Assembly (NCBI GenBank): GCA_018340805.1
Contig: JACMZG010001908.1
Span: 13,840,687 to 13,904,686, forward strand
Source: Microvelia longipes
Taxonomy: Eukaryota > Arthropoda > Insecta > Hemiptera > Veliidae
DNA: 64,000 nt
Direction of reading: 5' to 3'
Position numbers and translations under genes: made by a program. Below the pieces are notes generated by a model, which saw nothing but the letters and a program-made list of their open reading frames with translations, was not told the origin of the DNA and made no database searches. The first letter of the stretch is position 1. Every line of letters starts with the position of its first letter. Shown in pieces: positions 22,580 through 33,972 of the stretch.

Positions 22580-23345
22580 TGCTGTCAATCACATTTGCTC
22601 TCTATTAATTAATAATCCACAATTATTAAAGTTTTGTTAGCTTATTATAATTTTGTTTAATGCTCCTTATTGTCATAAATATCGTATCACAACGAATAAT
22701 ATTTATTGCTGTTTGGGTTTGAACATACGTTAGATGTATATTTGATTAATTTATCTGTTTTTTATTTAAATGATTGTTAAATAAAAATGTTAATTCTAAC
22801 CCAGGATTAATGAGTGTTTCACGTCATATTGTTTAACTTTAATTAACATTAAGTTTTATAGAATTTTTATGTTCTCTTTTTAATCGAAAAAGCTAGCTGG
22901 GTGGGAAACCACTTCTCTGCCCTAGGAAAAGGAAAAGCAGTGGTAAAAAAAGGGTAGTTATTTAGGTTAATTTTGTTTTATTGTATTGGTAGTGATTTAT
23001 TACTAATGATTTATTAATAGCCCATAACTTATTTATTTCAAAAACGTTTATTATTTCCGTGAAAATCAAATAAACACCCTCTCCAATCTTTGCTGCGATT
23101 TTGATTTAAATCAGGAGATTATTGAGAAGGTTATAATAGGTTGTGTAATAAAGAGTATATTAGGGTATAAAAGGTTAGATAGGTCACGTGTGCATTGACC
23201 AATTTAGTCTTTGTAATAGGTATAGAATTTGAAAATATTAAGTCATTGCCACAAGCAGCTATTAAAAACTAGTCAATTGGTCATACACTCTAAGAATTAA
23301 TTCAAGTTGGCCAAATATTTTTAATACGAATGCTATTCATAAAAT
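22580..23345. other. Upstream region of the secreted repeat protein gene
   Basis: Would contain its upstream control elements. No motif can be assigned with confidence. 23192-23258 is the presumed source of the 67-base duplicate at 24033-24099. Confidence 0.4.
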
Positions 23346-23349
23346 CTTA

Positions 23350-23426
23350 GAGCATAACCCGGACTGCGAACCCCGGATCTCCGGTGCCGAAATCGAGTGC
23401 CTATACGATCACGGCCACGGAGGCAG
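23350..23426 (-). mobile_element. tRNA-derived SINE head
   Basis: Minus strand GCCTCCGTGGCCGTGATCGT, with an A-box-like region, then GGGTTCGCAGTCC with a near-perfect B box. Same CTCCGTGG start as the copy at 12994-13083. The acceptor ends do not pair, so it is not a functional tRNA. Confidence 0.6.
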
Positions 23427-23845
23427 ATTTTATAACTATTAATTTACAGAAAAAGTAAGTTATTAGGTAAAATTTTGTTAGGTTTTTTGAGTTCTAGGGA
23501 TACAAATATGACATTTTGCCTCATACTTTTTCCAAAACCGCTACTTTGGCAAGAATACATGCCCAAAATAATGGTGTTTTAGAGTAAAAATGCATTTATT
23601 TCATTTTCAATTTTTTAAAAATTCGTTGTTAGTATTTTCCGTACTATTCAGTGTTAGCATTTCTGTTTCACTATTTTAGTAAATTAGAAATTATAGAAAA
23701 GGTTTTGGGATTCTCAAGCCACATTAGTGGTGTACGTCTGTAAATTTATTTAAGTGGTAAATTTTGATTACTGGTATTGCGAGAGTTTTAATGACAATAG
23801 TAAAAATTTACTATTGTAGACTGAAAATGTTTTATTTATAAAAAG

Positions 23846-24672
23846 TCGGGTACGGGGTAACTCGGAACTTTCCCTCATCACATCGGATTCGCTACGCTCA
23901 ACCACCCTGTTTCTAAATCGCTTCGCTCGTCCTTAGTATATACAATTTACCAAATGTATAATGCAACATATGTTTTGACTCGCTTCGCTCGTCTTCAGAT
24001 AGTAAATGCATCCGTATCATTCTCAGCGGTCGGCATTGACCAATTTAGTCTTTGTAATAGGTATAGAATTTGAAAATATTAAGTCATTGCCACAAGCAGT
24101 GCTGTATGGGGATACAGCACTGACTACACTCGATGCTCCTAATATTTATGATTCAACAAAAATCATGATATACTTGTCGTATTGAAACGAAACATAGTGT
24201 CCTTATTTATTAGGTAATAATATAGGTATGTCATTTAATAAAAATTGAACTAATGCTGATAATAAGATAAAACTTAGCACATATGTTATTCTTATACATA
24301 GTCACATTCGTGCCAATTTTCAATCGGATAGCATAATTTTTCCACCTTTTATGATTTTTTTGTAATTTTCGCTGAGTAATTATTGCGGGTTAATAACGTC
24401 ATAAAAACTATTTTCCGAATAGCACAACTACAGCGGTAGACTGATTATTACGGAAAGTTTCAACTCTCTAGTATAAATACCCTGGGCGCTACGATGATAA
24501 CAGACACACAAATACACACACACACACATACAGACGGACAAGTTTGAGAAAACCACTTAGGAGGCCTTAAAACACCTGAAACGGATAATTCCGTTTTCAT
24601 CGCAGTTTCGAATTTTTCGCTAACACAATACTTTTCCTACATACCTATACGGTATAAATGAGGAAAAGTAAT
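23846..24672 (-). repeat. 5S-associated dispersed repeat interrupted by a 67-base insert
   Basis: Begins GTCGGGTACGGGGTAACTCG and ends with the CAGTTTCGAATTTTT block, with CTTCGCTCGTC twice and CATCGGATTCGCTACGCT near the left end. The 5S-like block (AGCACTGACTACACTCGATG) is split from its left half (TCTCAGCGGTC) by 24033-24099. An (AC)n run lies at 24505-24528. Near full length. Confidence 0.75.
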
Positions 24673-24994
24673 AAGAATTCTTGGAATATGTACCTATTCG
24701 TTTTGTTCATTTAATTTCACGTAAGATATCAATAGTTATATCTATTTAGTAGTGTAGTTATACCTAATAATAGCGTATTTCGTGATTATTCATTCTGTAA
24801 TTATTGCTTTTAATAATTGATTTTTCATTCAATATAAAATTATGGCACTGCGAATCACAAACTAAATATCAAACCTTTACCCCCGGTTGATGCTGGGATC
24901 CGTGGTGCAGCGACAATATAGGCAATACACAACTGTATTGCGTAGTTAGTCTACCCAAAACATCTGCAGGCGCACAAAAAATTATAAAAATATT

Positions 24995-25242
24995 GAAACT
25001 TTTTCGAATCCTACGAATTCCAAAAGTGTTTCTTACATTTTTTAATTTTTTTGCGGATAGTATACACTTTTTTCGAATCCGACGAATTTCCAAATGTGTT
25101 TCTTACATTTTTTAATTTTGTTGCGGGATAGTATACACTTTTTTCGAATCCGACGAATTTCCAAATGTGTTTCTTACATTTTTTAATTTTGTTGCGGATA
25201 GTATACACTTTTTTCGAATCCGACGAATTTCCAAAATGTGCA
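24995..25242. repeat. 70-bp tandem repeat, about 3.3 copies
   Basis: TTTTTTCGAATCCGACGAAT recurs at ~70-base intervals (CGAATC at about 25005, 25075, 25145 and 25215), each followed by TTCCAAATGTGTTTCTTACA and GCGGATAGTATACAC. Antisense frames through it are products of the repeat. 24680-24994 upstream holds nothing recognisable. Confidence 0.9.
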
Positions 25243-27440
25243 ACATTAAAATATTGTTTACGGGAAATTATCTATTTTAGGTGTATTATGGGCCTACGAA
25301 GAGATTTTCACAAAGTTATGTTTGTCGGTTTCTACAAGACTAAGCCTATCTGCTTCAATTTTCGAGCGTGACCACAGCATGATTTAAGTGTGATACAGAC
25401 ACACTCTCAGACAGACAGCACTGATGAAAACCACTAACAAGTTCCGTAAACGGAAGATTAAAATAACATATCGGATCCCAGAATTTTCGGTTGAGTACTT
25501 TCATTTTAAATACTACTGTATTGGAAATGATAAAAAAAATAAACAACGATCATTTTGTTGAATTCAATAGCTACATAGTCATGTGCAATTAGAAGAGTCA
25601 TTGAAATTCTAATCATATTTCATTATGTTCATCTTAGACAAAATATTGATTTTTATCTTCATCGCCAGTTTATTACATATTAAAGTTAGTTCTAATAAAA
25701 GGATCTTATTTTAGCTTAACTTGATGAAAGATCTAAACTACAAAGTGTTGCTATACTGTTTGTTTTTAAGATCTTCAATTCAATTGCTGCGCATTTTAGA
25801 GTAAAGACTGCAAGACTGTTCTTAATGCTTTAAGATGAGTATGCTACATTAACCGTCTCTTTAACCTTAATTTTATAGTAGTTTCTTTTTAATATATTTT
25901 GAGGAAGGTTATAAACTAGTTACGATCGAATACAGTTTATAACAGACAATATATATTAATTTATTTTCAAACATTTCATGCTTTAAAGCTATTATCATTA
26001 GAATAAAAATGATTTTTCAAATTTCATAACTTAAAAACGAAATCCAATCTTTTACCCCCTTGTAATGTTTTACTACTATAGGTATTAATGTGTAAGGGTT
26101 AGGAGATTGCGCCCTGTCTGGGGCCGCCCCTCGTAGACTTGGCGGCGCGCCGGCGGACCGTCATCCTGCCGAGTTATTTGTCTGTCCCACCCTCTTACCC
26201 TGTGTTTTACGGTTCTTTTATGTTAATTAGGTTTGGTTTTTTATAAGTATTAATGGCAATAAAAAATGGTAAACAGAAAATTGACCCTAATTTTTTTTAA
26301 TGTGTATAATAATTTTATTACACTACGCACAATGACATTGCTTCATTATTCTATAAGACAAAATTACTTTATGGTAAAGTTACCAAGAGGAGAGATGAGA
26401 ACCACGAGTTCAATCATTTAGAAACATTCTTTAGGGCGCTTTTTACTAATTCCATATCAGGAAGGCATCCACGGGGGGCGGTGGTGTTTAGATTCTGTAT
26501 CTCTTGGAAATAGGCCTCTGAATTTGAAAACAATATTTTCGATTCAGAAAAACACACATCTGTTTGTGTGTGTGTAGTTTTATTATAGTTATTTAAAATC
26601 ATATAAATATTGTTTTATATAATTTCAAAAAAGGCCCTTTTAAACATAATTTGGAAACTCTCCTGGGTCCGACACCAGCCATGCCACCCGTCCCGGTAAC
26701 CAATTTTAAAGTTCAAAGGAACTTCGAAAAAATAAAAAAAAATACTATAACTAAATACATGTCAATACATTTTAACCAGGAAAGACTTTAGTATCAATTA
26801 TGTTTTACAAAAGCTTGATACTAGCTTGTTAGCTTGCTGTCCTAATTGATTTATTTCGTATCAACTGAGTTGTTTCAAATTGTTTCTAAAATAATCCACC
26901 ATTAATTCACAATAGATATCAAATCATCAATAAATATCAATTCATTCAATACGAGACGCTTTCAAACGAAATTTTTATTTTACTAAAGTGCTTTCCAGTT
27001 CATTACTTTTTTCACAAGTTTTCCTAACACCATGTCGGAGGGAGGGAGAAGTTTCTCTGATTTTCCCTAACTCCTATCCAGTGCTTTTACTGTCCTGTAT
27101 GTGTGTTTGTCTACTTGTTATAGTGTGTGCGTGTATAAGTTGTCCTATATAGCTGTGATTTTAACTGGTATTTATGTATTTTTTTATTTAAGCTTTCATT
27201 GCATTTTTAAGTTTTTACGCTTAATATTATATGAAGTGGAACTGTATCGATTTTGAATTTCTTTTGAAGTGATTTTCTCATCTAGTTTATTTTTTAAATA
27301 GGTTTGAGAAATATGTAAAGGCTTGATACAAATTCTCAATAGGATAAAGTTTTTTTTATTTACAAAAAAATACGAAAAATCTTCAAAACGATTTAAGCTT
27401 TGTTTAAGATAATAATCTTTTGTTGCAAATGTTAAATGCA
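25243..27440. other. Unassigned intergenic sequence with a GC-rich island
   Basis: No gene supported. 26105-26190 is strikingly GC-rich for the window (GGGGCCGCCCCTCG and GGCGGCGCGCCGGCGG) and flanked by plain A+T-rich DNA. 25360-25470 resembles the poorly conserved right end of dispersed repeats (GAAAACCACTAACAAG). Otherwise featureless. Confidence 0.4.
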
Positions 27441-27444
27441 TCTT

Positions 27445-27655
27445 TTAAGAGTTGGGGGCTTTCTTATCTGTTGTTGAAAATATTAAATAAATCCTTAATA
27501 GGAATGGTGCTTTATTATCTAGTGTTGAAAATATTAAATAAATCCTTAAAAAGATCGGAGCTTTCTTATCTAGTGTTGAAAATATTAAATATACCATTAA
27601 AGGGATTGGGGCCTTCTTATATGTTGTTGAATATATTAAATACATTCTTAAACCT
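27445..27655. repeat. 51-bp tandem repeat, four copies
   Basis: GTTGAAAATATTAAATAAAT recurs at ~51-base steps (27472, 27522, 27573, 27623) with GG-GCTTTCTTAT between. As 51 is divisible by three, a 17-residue repeat stays open on both strands, which explains the two overlapping ORFs. Low-complexity, A+T-rich and without a signal or known domain, so I do not call a gene. Confidence 0.85.
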
Positions 27656-27855
27656 ATTTTGGCTTAAACAGATATGAATGTTGTTGCTAATGTTCAAGAA
27701 ATTCTTGAAATGAATTAGAAGACCGTCTTTTTTGATGTCGCAAATAATATAAAATGCCTTTCAAATGAGGAATTAATTTTCCTTTCTTCTAATTTTAAGT
27801 AATTTTCTTCTTGTCATTAGACCCTAAAATTAAAAATCGAGATTTTTCCAGAGAA

Positions 27856-28042
27856 TTAAGTGTCTAAAGATAGGGAATTAAGTGTCTAAAGATAGGGAAT
27901 TAAGTGTCTAAAGATAGGGATTAAGTGTCTAAAGATAGGGAATTAAGTGTCTAAGGGAATTAAGTGTCTAAGGGAATTAAATGTCTAAGGATTAAGTGTC
28001 TAAAGATAGGGAATTAAGTGTCTAAAGATAGGGAATTAAGTG
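27856..28042. repeat. 22-bp minisatellite
   Basis: About eight or nine tandem copies of AGGGAATTAAGTGTCTAAAG plus AT (22 bases), with a few shortened copies of ~15 bases in the middle where AAAGATA is lost. Confidence 0.9.
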
Positions 28043-29380
28043 CCGAAATTTCTTAAAGCAGTCATTGCCATTTTGCATTTACTTAATTCACTAAGTTTTT
28101 ACTTTTGTTAAATTACCAAGATAAATGTTTCTTTGTTTCTTTTTACGTTTTAAATTTATTTTTGAACAATATAAGAGCTCGAATAGCTGATTATATTATC
28201 AAAAGTCTAAATTTAAACTACGGTACGAACAATGCACTTTATCGAAACGGCTCTGCCCTAAACCGCATTGGATTTCTAGCAACCACTGATATAGATAGGA
28301 ATTTTTAAACCCTAAAATAAAGCTCCTGATCCCAAAAATTCAACAAACCTTCGCTACCCTAACTCTAATTCCTGAGAGAACCCCTGCTAATCATTTTAGC
28401 TTGTTTTACTATTTAAAAATTTCAAACAATTAGAGAAAATTTTAACTGAAATTTTATTTTTTTTTTTTTTTAACTTTTTTAATTATCAAATCAGTATTCA
28501 AAGAATGTTTTTTTTTAAAAAACCCTCCACTGTCAGTTATTGTTTATTCATAACTATGCAAAGGATTCTGGAAATAATTGCGCTGCTTTGATTGGCCAAC
28601 TAATAATTATAATATTTGTTTTGATGATCCTACAAATCATGGTATTGATTTGTAGGAGGAGGAAAAAAGAAATAGAAATTATGGTAACAAAAATAGTCAC
28701 TCGCTCTTCACTCTTCAATTGCTCGAATATATACTTAACTATTGAAATATAAGACATATTATTGACAAATATAGACAAATAGACATACATAGAGACACAT
28801 TTCTCCCATAATATGAACCCTAAAATGGTTAATCGTATTTTAGTCGTCAAGTTTTTCTACGTCGGACAAATGAACCATCAAACTATGGTATTTAGAAGGA
28901 TTGACTTAAGTTAGTTGGTATTGAGAAAGGTGGACGTTCAAACAACAAATCATTGTATTATAGAAAATCTAGATGACTCGCAAAGTAATCTAAAGAGACC
29001 AGATCGAAAAAAACAGGGTGTCATAGTATACCAATAAGTAGCAATAAATAGTATAAGGACTATAATATAAAAAATATAGTTTGAATAATGTAGCATGACT
29101 CTACGAAGGTTGGTATATAATGCATGACACGACCAAATCACGTATTATTATAGTTTACCAATGATTTTTCTTGATTAGAACTGTTTTTAGAATTATTTAA
29201 CTTGTGCATCATACAACTTTAATAGCACCTCTGTATTATAACATCTTTGTACTTCGAATTGCCAGATTTCATAGTTTTACATATCTAATGTTATCATAGC
29301 ACAATAAAATTACAGAGATTGATGCTAGTTGACGATAATGTAGTGCTCATCAACTTCCCGTTCAAGGGTTATTAGGATGG
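28043..29380. other. Unassigned intergenic sequence
   Basis: No gene supported. A plus-strand 70-residue frame at 28540-28752 has a hydrophobic stretch followed by CRRRKKE, but no start context, splice sites or homology that I can see. Confidence 0.35.
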
Positions 29381-29384
29381 AATT

Positions 29385-29440
29385 ATGGGTTACGAATGGT
29401 TACCCATGTAAGTCCTGACCACGCTCAAAGCAACATTCTA
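29385..29440 (-). repeat. Short 5S-like fragment of the dispersed repeat
   Basis: Minus-strand GAGCGTGGTCAGGACTTACA and TGGGTAACC correspond to the 5S promoter-like block of the family. The surrounding parts of the repeat are not recognisable. Confidence 0.5.
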
Positions 29441-30040
29441 TTATCCATGACTTAGAGACTTTTCGAGTTTTGTCGTAAATTATACTGGTAGTTAAAAATA
29501 AATGTTAACGTCATAAGAATATCAGATTACCATTACCAAACTAAAAGGGATTATTTAGAGGGGTTCCAGGTAGATTTCCCTGGAGAGGATCCTCTCTGAT
29601 GCCCCTACAGGATTCAGTGGGAAACCTCTGACCTCGTGCCAGCCCTGGGCTTTTACTTTTCAATAAAACACACCTGAGTCCTATATTTTAACAAAAAAAA
29701 AACGTTTTAAATAGTACGGACATTTTTGCGTTATTGATGTATATCTCTTTAAGTCTTATTTTTAAAATATATTTCCATAACTACAATTCACTTAAAATGA
29801 TTTGGCAAAGTTGATGTAACTATTTTAGCGGTTTACAAGTGATATTTTTTCCAATCAATATTAATAAGAAGTATTGAATTAATTATTAAGCACCCTGTAG
29901 TGACACCTGGTGCTACAAGTGGTGTGTCTGAAAATTAGATCAAATAATGACTCTGACACAACCTAAACCGGGAAAACCTCATAAGCGTAATTTTCATTTG
30001 AATATTCACTATAATTAATAATATCAACACCTACTACGTA
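29441..30040. other. Unassigned intergenic sequence
   Basis: Nothing recognisable apart from a short GC-richer block at 29560-29650 without an open frame. Confidence 0.35.
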
Positions 30041-30043
30041 TTT

Positions 30044-30228
30044 TCACTAATTATAAACTTTATTAAGCAGAGCCAGCTTTCGGCAATAATGCTATCTACA
30101 ACAGTGCCGTGGTGATATGCTGAGTCATTCAAGTCATGGAATATCACCACGGCACTATTGCTAATAGTGCTAAGTGATGGCATTATTGCCGAAACCAAGC
30201 TCTGCTTAATAAAGTTTAAAATTAGTGA
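30044..30228. mobile_element. Penelope-type palindromic remnant
   Basis: Outer arms TAAACTTTATTAAGCAGAG and its complement (30044-30092 and 30178-30228), with GCATTATTGCCGAAA present in both. An inner hairpin is formed by GTGCCGTGGTGATAT and ATATCACCACGGCAC. The right arm reads GTGATGGCATTATTGCCGAA, a hammerhead-like stem II plus GAAA, but the CTGATGA core is degraded. About 185 bases. Confidence 0.55.
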
Positions 30229-30477
30229 AAAGACGTTGTTGGTGTTGAATTATTGTTCACAATTCCACTGCGCTTACTGAACTTAAGTTGTAACTATTAT
30301 TACTTAAACCTTGCTTAAACCAAATAAAATTTGACAATATTATTAAGAAATTTATATTGTATTTGATATTTGAGATTTTCCTCATTACTAAATCTTCGAG
30401 CTGAATTTTGAGTTTTTACATTTTAAAGGATTTATATGATAAATGAAATAATTTATCATATGTGATAAAAATGAAAA
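30229..30477. other. Unassigned; one small hairpin
   Basis: TATGATAAAT and ATTTATCATA (about 30435-30461) form a 10-bp hairpin. Nothing else seen. Confidence 0.35.
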
Positions 30478-30548
30478 TGAACCCCTTTGGGATTTGAACC
30501 CAATTTGTTTACACAGTACTTTTTAACCTATAGTTTAGAAGCTACACT
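30478..30548 (-). repeat. tRNA-like fragment with B box
   Basis: Minus strand GGGTTCAAATCCCAAAGGGG contains a perfect B box and could form a T arm. The A box is unclear and no acceptor stem forms. Likely a tRNA pseudogene or SINE fragment. Confidence 0.35.
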
Positions 30549-30744
30549 GATAAAAAATGGGGGATAAGTTCCCCGCGTTCAATCTTGTTCACACGACATT
30601 TACTGTAGGGGTTGTATCTCCTACCAAACACGGCGTGTACACGAAGTAATAATTTTTTTACATTATTTTTTAAACGATTTACTCCATTTTCTCATTACTG
30701 CTTTTGCTATAGTGCCTAAATATTTTCTAAAATTTATTTTTTCA

Positions 30745-31465
30745 AAAAGTTTGCAAAAAGATCCGATACCGGGATGAAACCGGAATAATCCGTTTCAGGC
30801 GTTTTTGAGGCCTCCTGAGTTGTTTTTGAAAAGTTGTCTGTCTGTATGTGTGTGTGTGTGTTATCATCGTTATATTAGAGAGTTAAAACTTTGCATAAAA
30901 ATCAGTCTACCGCTGTAGTAGTGCTATTCGGAAAATATTTTTTATGACTCAGCGAAAATTTCAAAAAATCATAAAACTCGGAAAAACCATAAGATCGGAT
31001 TGAGATTTAGCACGCATGTGACTATGAGTAAGACTAACATATGTGGTAAGTTTCATCTCATCAGCATTAGTTTAATTTTTATTAAATGACTTGTAAACGT
31101 TTTTTAAAAAATTGGGAAATGGTCCATTTGAGTTGAAATTTGGTACAAGTGTATATTTATTACCTAATAGATGAGTACACTAAGTTTCGTTTCAATACGA
31201 CAAGTATATCCATGGTTTTTGTTGGATCATAAAAATAAAGGAGCATTGTGCGTGGTCAGTGCTGTATGGGTGACAGCTGAGAATTATACAGATTCATTTA
31301 CTATCAAAAGACGAGCGAAGCGAGTCCAAAGGCATGTTACAGTATAAATTAAGCGAACTGTATTTCTGAGGACGTGCGAAGCGAGTCCGAAGCAGGAAGG
31401 ATGAGCGTAGCGAATCCGATGTGATGAGGAAAAGTTCTGAGGTTCCCCGTACCCGATTATTTACA
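30745..31465 (+). repeat. 5S-associated dispersed repeat, full-length reference copy
   Basis: The most complete copy. In order it has AAAGATCCGATACCGGGATG, GAGGCCTCCTGAGTTG, a (TG)n run, CAGTCTACCGCTGTAG, a CTCATCAGCATTAG block, AAGTTTCGTTTCAATACG and the 5S-like block (31235-31285: AGCATTGTGCGTGGTCAGTG, TATGGGTGACAGCTGAGAAT). Then come two GCGAAGCGAGTCC motifs, GCGAATCCGATGTGATGAGG and CCCCGTACCCG. It has no ORF; about 720 bases. The 5S block suggests a pol III promoter and thus a SINE3-like element, but it lies in the middle rather than at the 5' end. Confidence 0.75.
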
Positions 31466-32160
31466 TTGCTTTAATTGCATTCCCCAATTTTAATTGTTCT
31501 AAGAACGATTTCTTCCATTCTTCATTTGCTATAATGCCTAAATATTTTCTACTTCAGTTGTAAAGTTAAGTTCACTGAAGTTTAGTGGATCTAGATTAGG
31601 AATAAACTTTTTAAATCTTTGTTATTCCAGGACTTTCATTATGACATTATTTCTCACAATTTCAAATTAAAATAATCTCACATATTTTTTCTTTTTGCTT
31701 AAAAATACATTTTACGCGCTAAAATGAAAATATGAGCTAGTTCTTTTTTTAAATAACCACTTTTTTAATTTTTTATCTCTTTACCGTTGGTTAATTAAAT
31801 TTGGTGAAAAAATCGCTCCTTTTCTTTAAAAAATTACCAAAAAGGCTTTTATTATTATGAAGTACGAAAAAACCTTTTCTTTGTAGCAGAGCGGAAAATA
31901 TAATTTAGGGTCTTTTATGGTCAAATTTTGTGAGGGAAAAGAAATTTATTTCTACTTTTTGGTTAAACCAAATTAAGTTTAGAGTGTGAAAAAGAGCGGA
32001 AGAAAAATCTTTCTATTATGTTTATGGGGAGCGTTTCCTTTTAAATACTTTTAAGGGAAATTTTATTATTATGTAAATTAATTAATCTTTGGCACTTAAT
32101 TAAAGAAAACCTTCGATTGGCTTAAGATCTTTGGTGGCGCCAAAGAACTTAAATTAACTA
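31466..32160. other. Unassigned intergenic sequence
   Basis: No gene or known repeat recognised; A+T-rich. Confidence 0.4.
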
Positions 32161-32184
32161 CCAATTAGACTAAAGCATGATGCA

Positions 32185-32345
32185 ATATCGATCCCGAGTT
32201 AAATAAGAGTAGTTAAACTGTGTTTGGCGCGGTCATTACTTGGTTGGGTGACCTCTCAATTTTATAAGTCACTGAGATGGTTTGTGGGTGAGTCCGAATT
32301 AGGTGTTCACGTGCGCTAAATTAACAACCGTTTAGCGTCCCGACT
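32185..32345 (+). repeat. 5S rRNA-like SINE fragment
   Basis: CGATCCCGAGTTAAATAAGA, then GTTTGGCGCGGTCATTACTT and GGTTGGGTGACC, match the order of the 5S rRNA loop B to box C region, extending further 5' than in the other copies. The tail (32260-32345) shares nothing with the 720-base family, so it may be a second 5S-derived SINE or a 5S pseudogene joined to other DNA. Confidence 0.55.
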
Positions 32346-32404
32346 GTTACTTTAGCACGGACTAAGATCTGATATAGTTACTAAGGAGTCGGAGTCGGTA
32401 AAAA

Positions 32405-32640
32405 ACGGCTGACTTTGACTCCTTCGAAAATTGCCGACCTTGACTTCGACTCCTTCAAAAATTGCCGACCTAGACTTCGACTCCTTCGAAAATTACGACT
32501 AACTTCGACTCCTTCGAAATTGCCGACCTAGACTTCGACTCCTTCGAAAATTGCCGACCTAGACTTCGACTCCTTCGAAAATAGCCGACCTAGACTTCGA
32601 CTCTTTTGAAAATTGCTGACCCAGACTTCGACTCCTTGTA
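32405..32640. repeat. 31-bp minisatellite
   Basis: About seven copies of CGACTCCTTCGAAAATTGCC followed by GACCTAGACTT (31 bases). More G+C than its surroundings. TTCGAA lies in most units. The unit length is not a multiple of three and no frame stays open. Confidence 0.9.
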
Positions 32641-32930
32641 TGTAAACAAATTTTTACATGGTTTTAAGTGTCGCACCTAAAATATATCTGTTTGCCAATA
32701 ACTCACGAACTAAAAGTTGAATAGCTTTGGGATTTCCACCAATCGTTCACTGTGTTTTCGCTATCTATGTCTATGACTCTATGTTGAACGTCGAAAAGCA
32801 GGAAGTAAATTAAAAGGGTATATGAATATATTTATATTAATCGCCAATCACTGACCATCATTGACTATTAATATAATCAAATAAAGAGAACAAAATTACA
32901 GTAACTTATATTATAGAACGTTTAAAATAC

Positions 32931-33972
32931 TACTGCAACAGATGCAGTCATTAATAGCCGTTTATGTCACCCGTGGAGTCATAAAATGGCGGCTTTAACT
33001 CAATGGTTCATCGGCTTGTGTATTATCCTCTTAGTACGGATGCGTACGATATCGAATTGTCTTGTATTAAATACATAGCAAACAAAAATGATGTTTCCAT
33101 TATTGACAAACTTGTTGTAGGAAAACTAAGCAAATAGTACTTCGAAATATGGGAGTTAATAATGCAAGCCATCGTATCCAAGATATGGTCTGGTGCTCGG
33201 TTCCTTATCTTCTTATAGGTGAAATTTCGAATAAAGTAGCTAGTGTTCTACAAAGGAATAATCATAGACCGAGTTTTAGCGTTCCTACCACCTTTCGCAC
33301 TCATCTTTCGCATGTCAAGGATCCGATTACATTTGAGGCTAGCTGTAGGGTCTATGTCATGCATTGTGGTGCTTGATACGCGAACTATGTTGGCCAAACT
33401 GGTAGTAGTATCTCTACCAGGGCGGGTGAGCACGTCTGTGAATCTTCGTTTAAGACCGAAAATAGTAGTAATTTTTATCAACGTATTCAGCGTATGGGGC
33501 ATACAAATAGCGAGCACAAGGTTGGTATTATTCATCATATTACTAAAGGCCCAAAAATGGCTCGATTGAGAAATTTGAAATTGCGCGGAGTCTAAGGGCT
33601 TTAGGTGATGATAACCTTAATGAGAGATGCGCCTGCTGAGTTCTAATCAAAGAACGTTCCCCATTTCAAATAGATAAAGTCAGTCTCAAATCTTGTAACT
33701 AGACTCAAAAGGAAAAATTAGCTTCTTCTCACCGGTAAATTTACAGTATTTAGTCTATCATTTTTTGTATTTGTTTTATTTCATTATTTGTTTTTGTTGT
33801 TTTTCGTGTTTTTTAATTTTATCGTCATCCCTCTTTTTTGTAGGCACTGAGAATGACCTGTATTATGTTGAAAGCCGGTTTTGTCATTACTACATTGGTT
33901 GAAATTTATTTGTGGGTAGACTTTCATTTACACCCTTATGGTATAAAATCCACTAACGCTTATAATTTAAAT
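32931..33972 (+). mobile_element. 5'-truncated Penelope-like element
   Basis: Flanked by GTTTAAAATAC at 32920-32930 and 33973-33983, an 11-base target-site duplication inside a MITE. The plus strand encodes the end of the reverse transcriptase (VPYLLIGEISNKVASVLQ) and the start of a GIY-YIG endonuclease domain, followed by an untranslated end with a decayed hammerhead-like motif (CTGAGAA at 33847, GAAAGCC at 33870). The domain order RT then GIY-YIG is that of Penelope-like elements. Broken by stops and frameshifts. Confidence 0.8.
33149..33600 (+). pseudogene. Penelope-like RT tail and GIY-YIG endonuclease remnant
   Basis: The frame 33149-33376 (VPYLLIGEISNKVASVLQR ... EASCRVYVMHCGA) ends in TGA, where the element should read on through a C-x-A-x-YVGQTG motif. 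The same frame continues after the stop as YANYVGQTGSSISTRAGEHV and then RIQRMGHTNSEHKVGI, i.e. the GIY-YIG core with its R and E/H positions. One in-frame stop is thus the main visible lesion in this stretch. Confidence 0.8.

Noticed and set aside
27420..27677. Overlapping 85- and 66-residue frames on both strands
   Set aside because: Both come from a 51-base tandem repeat whose length is a multiple of three; no independent sign of coding.
27856..28042. Regular 22-base repeats as a possible CRISPR array
   Set aside because: Units are directly tandem with no unique spacers, and the genome is eukaryotic. The same holds for the 25-, 29- and 31-base arrays.
28540..28850. Sense and antisense small hydrophobic frames
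   Set aside because: A membrane-like stretch followed by RRRKK is suggestive, but both strands are open in A+T-rich DNA and there is no supporting structure.
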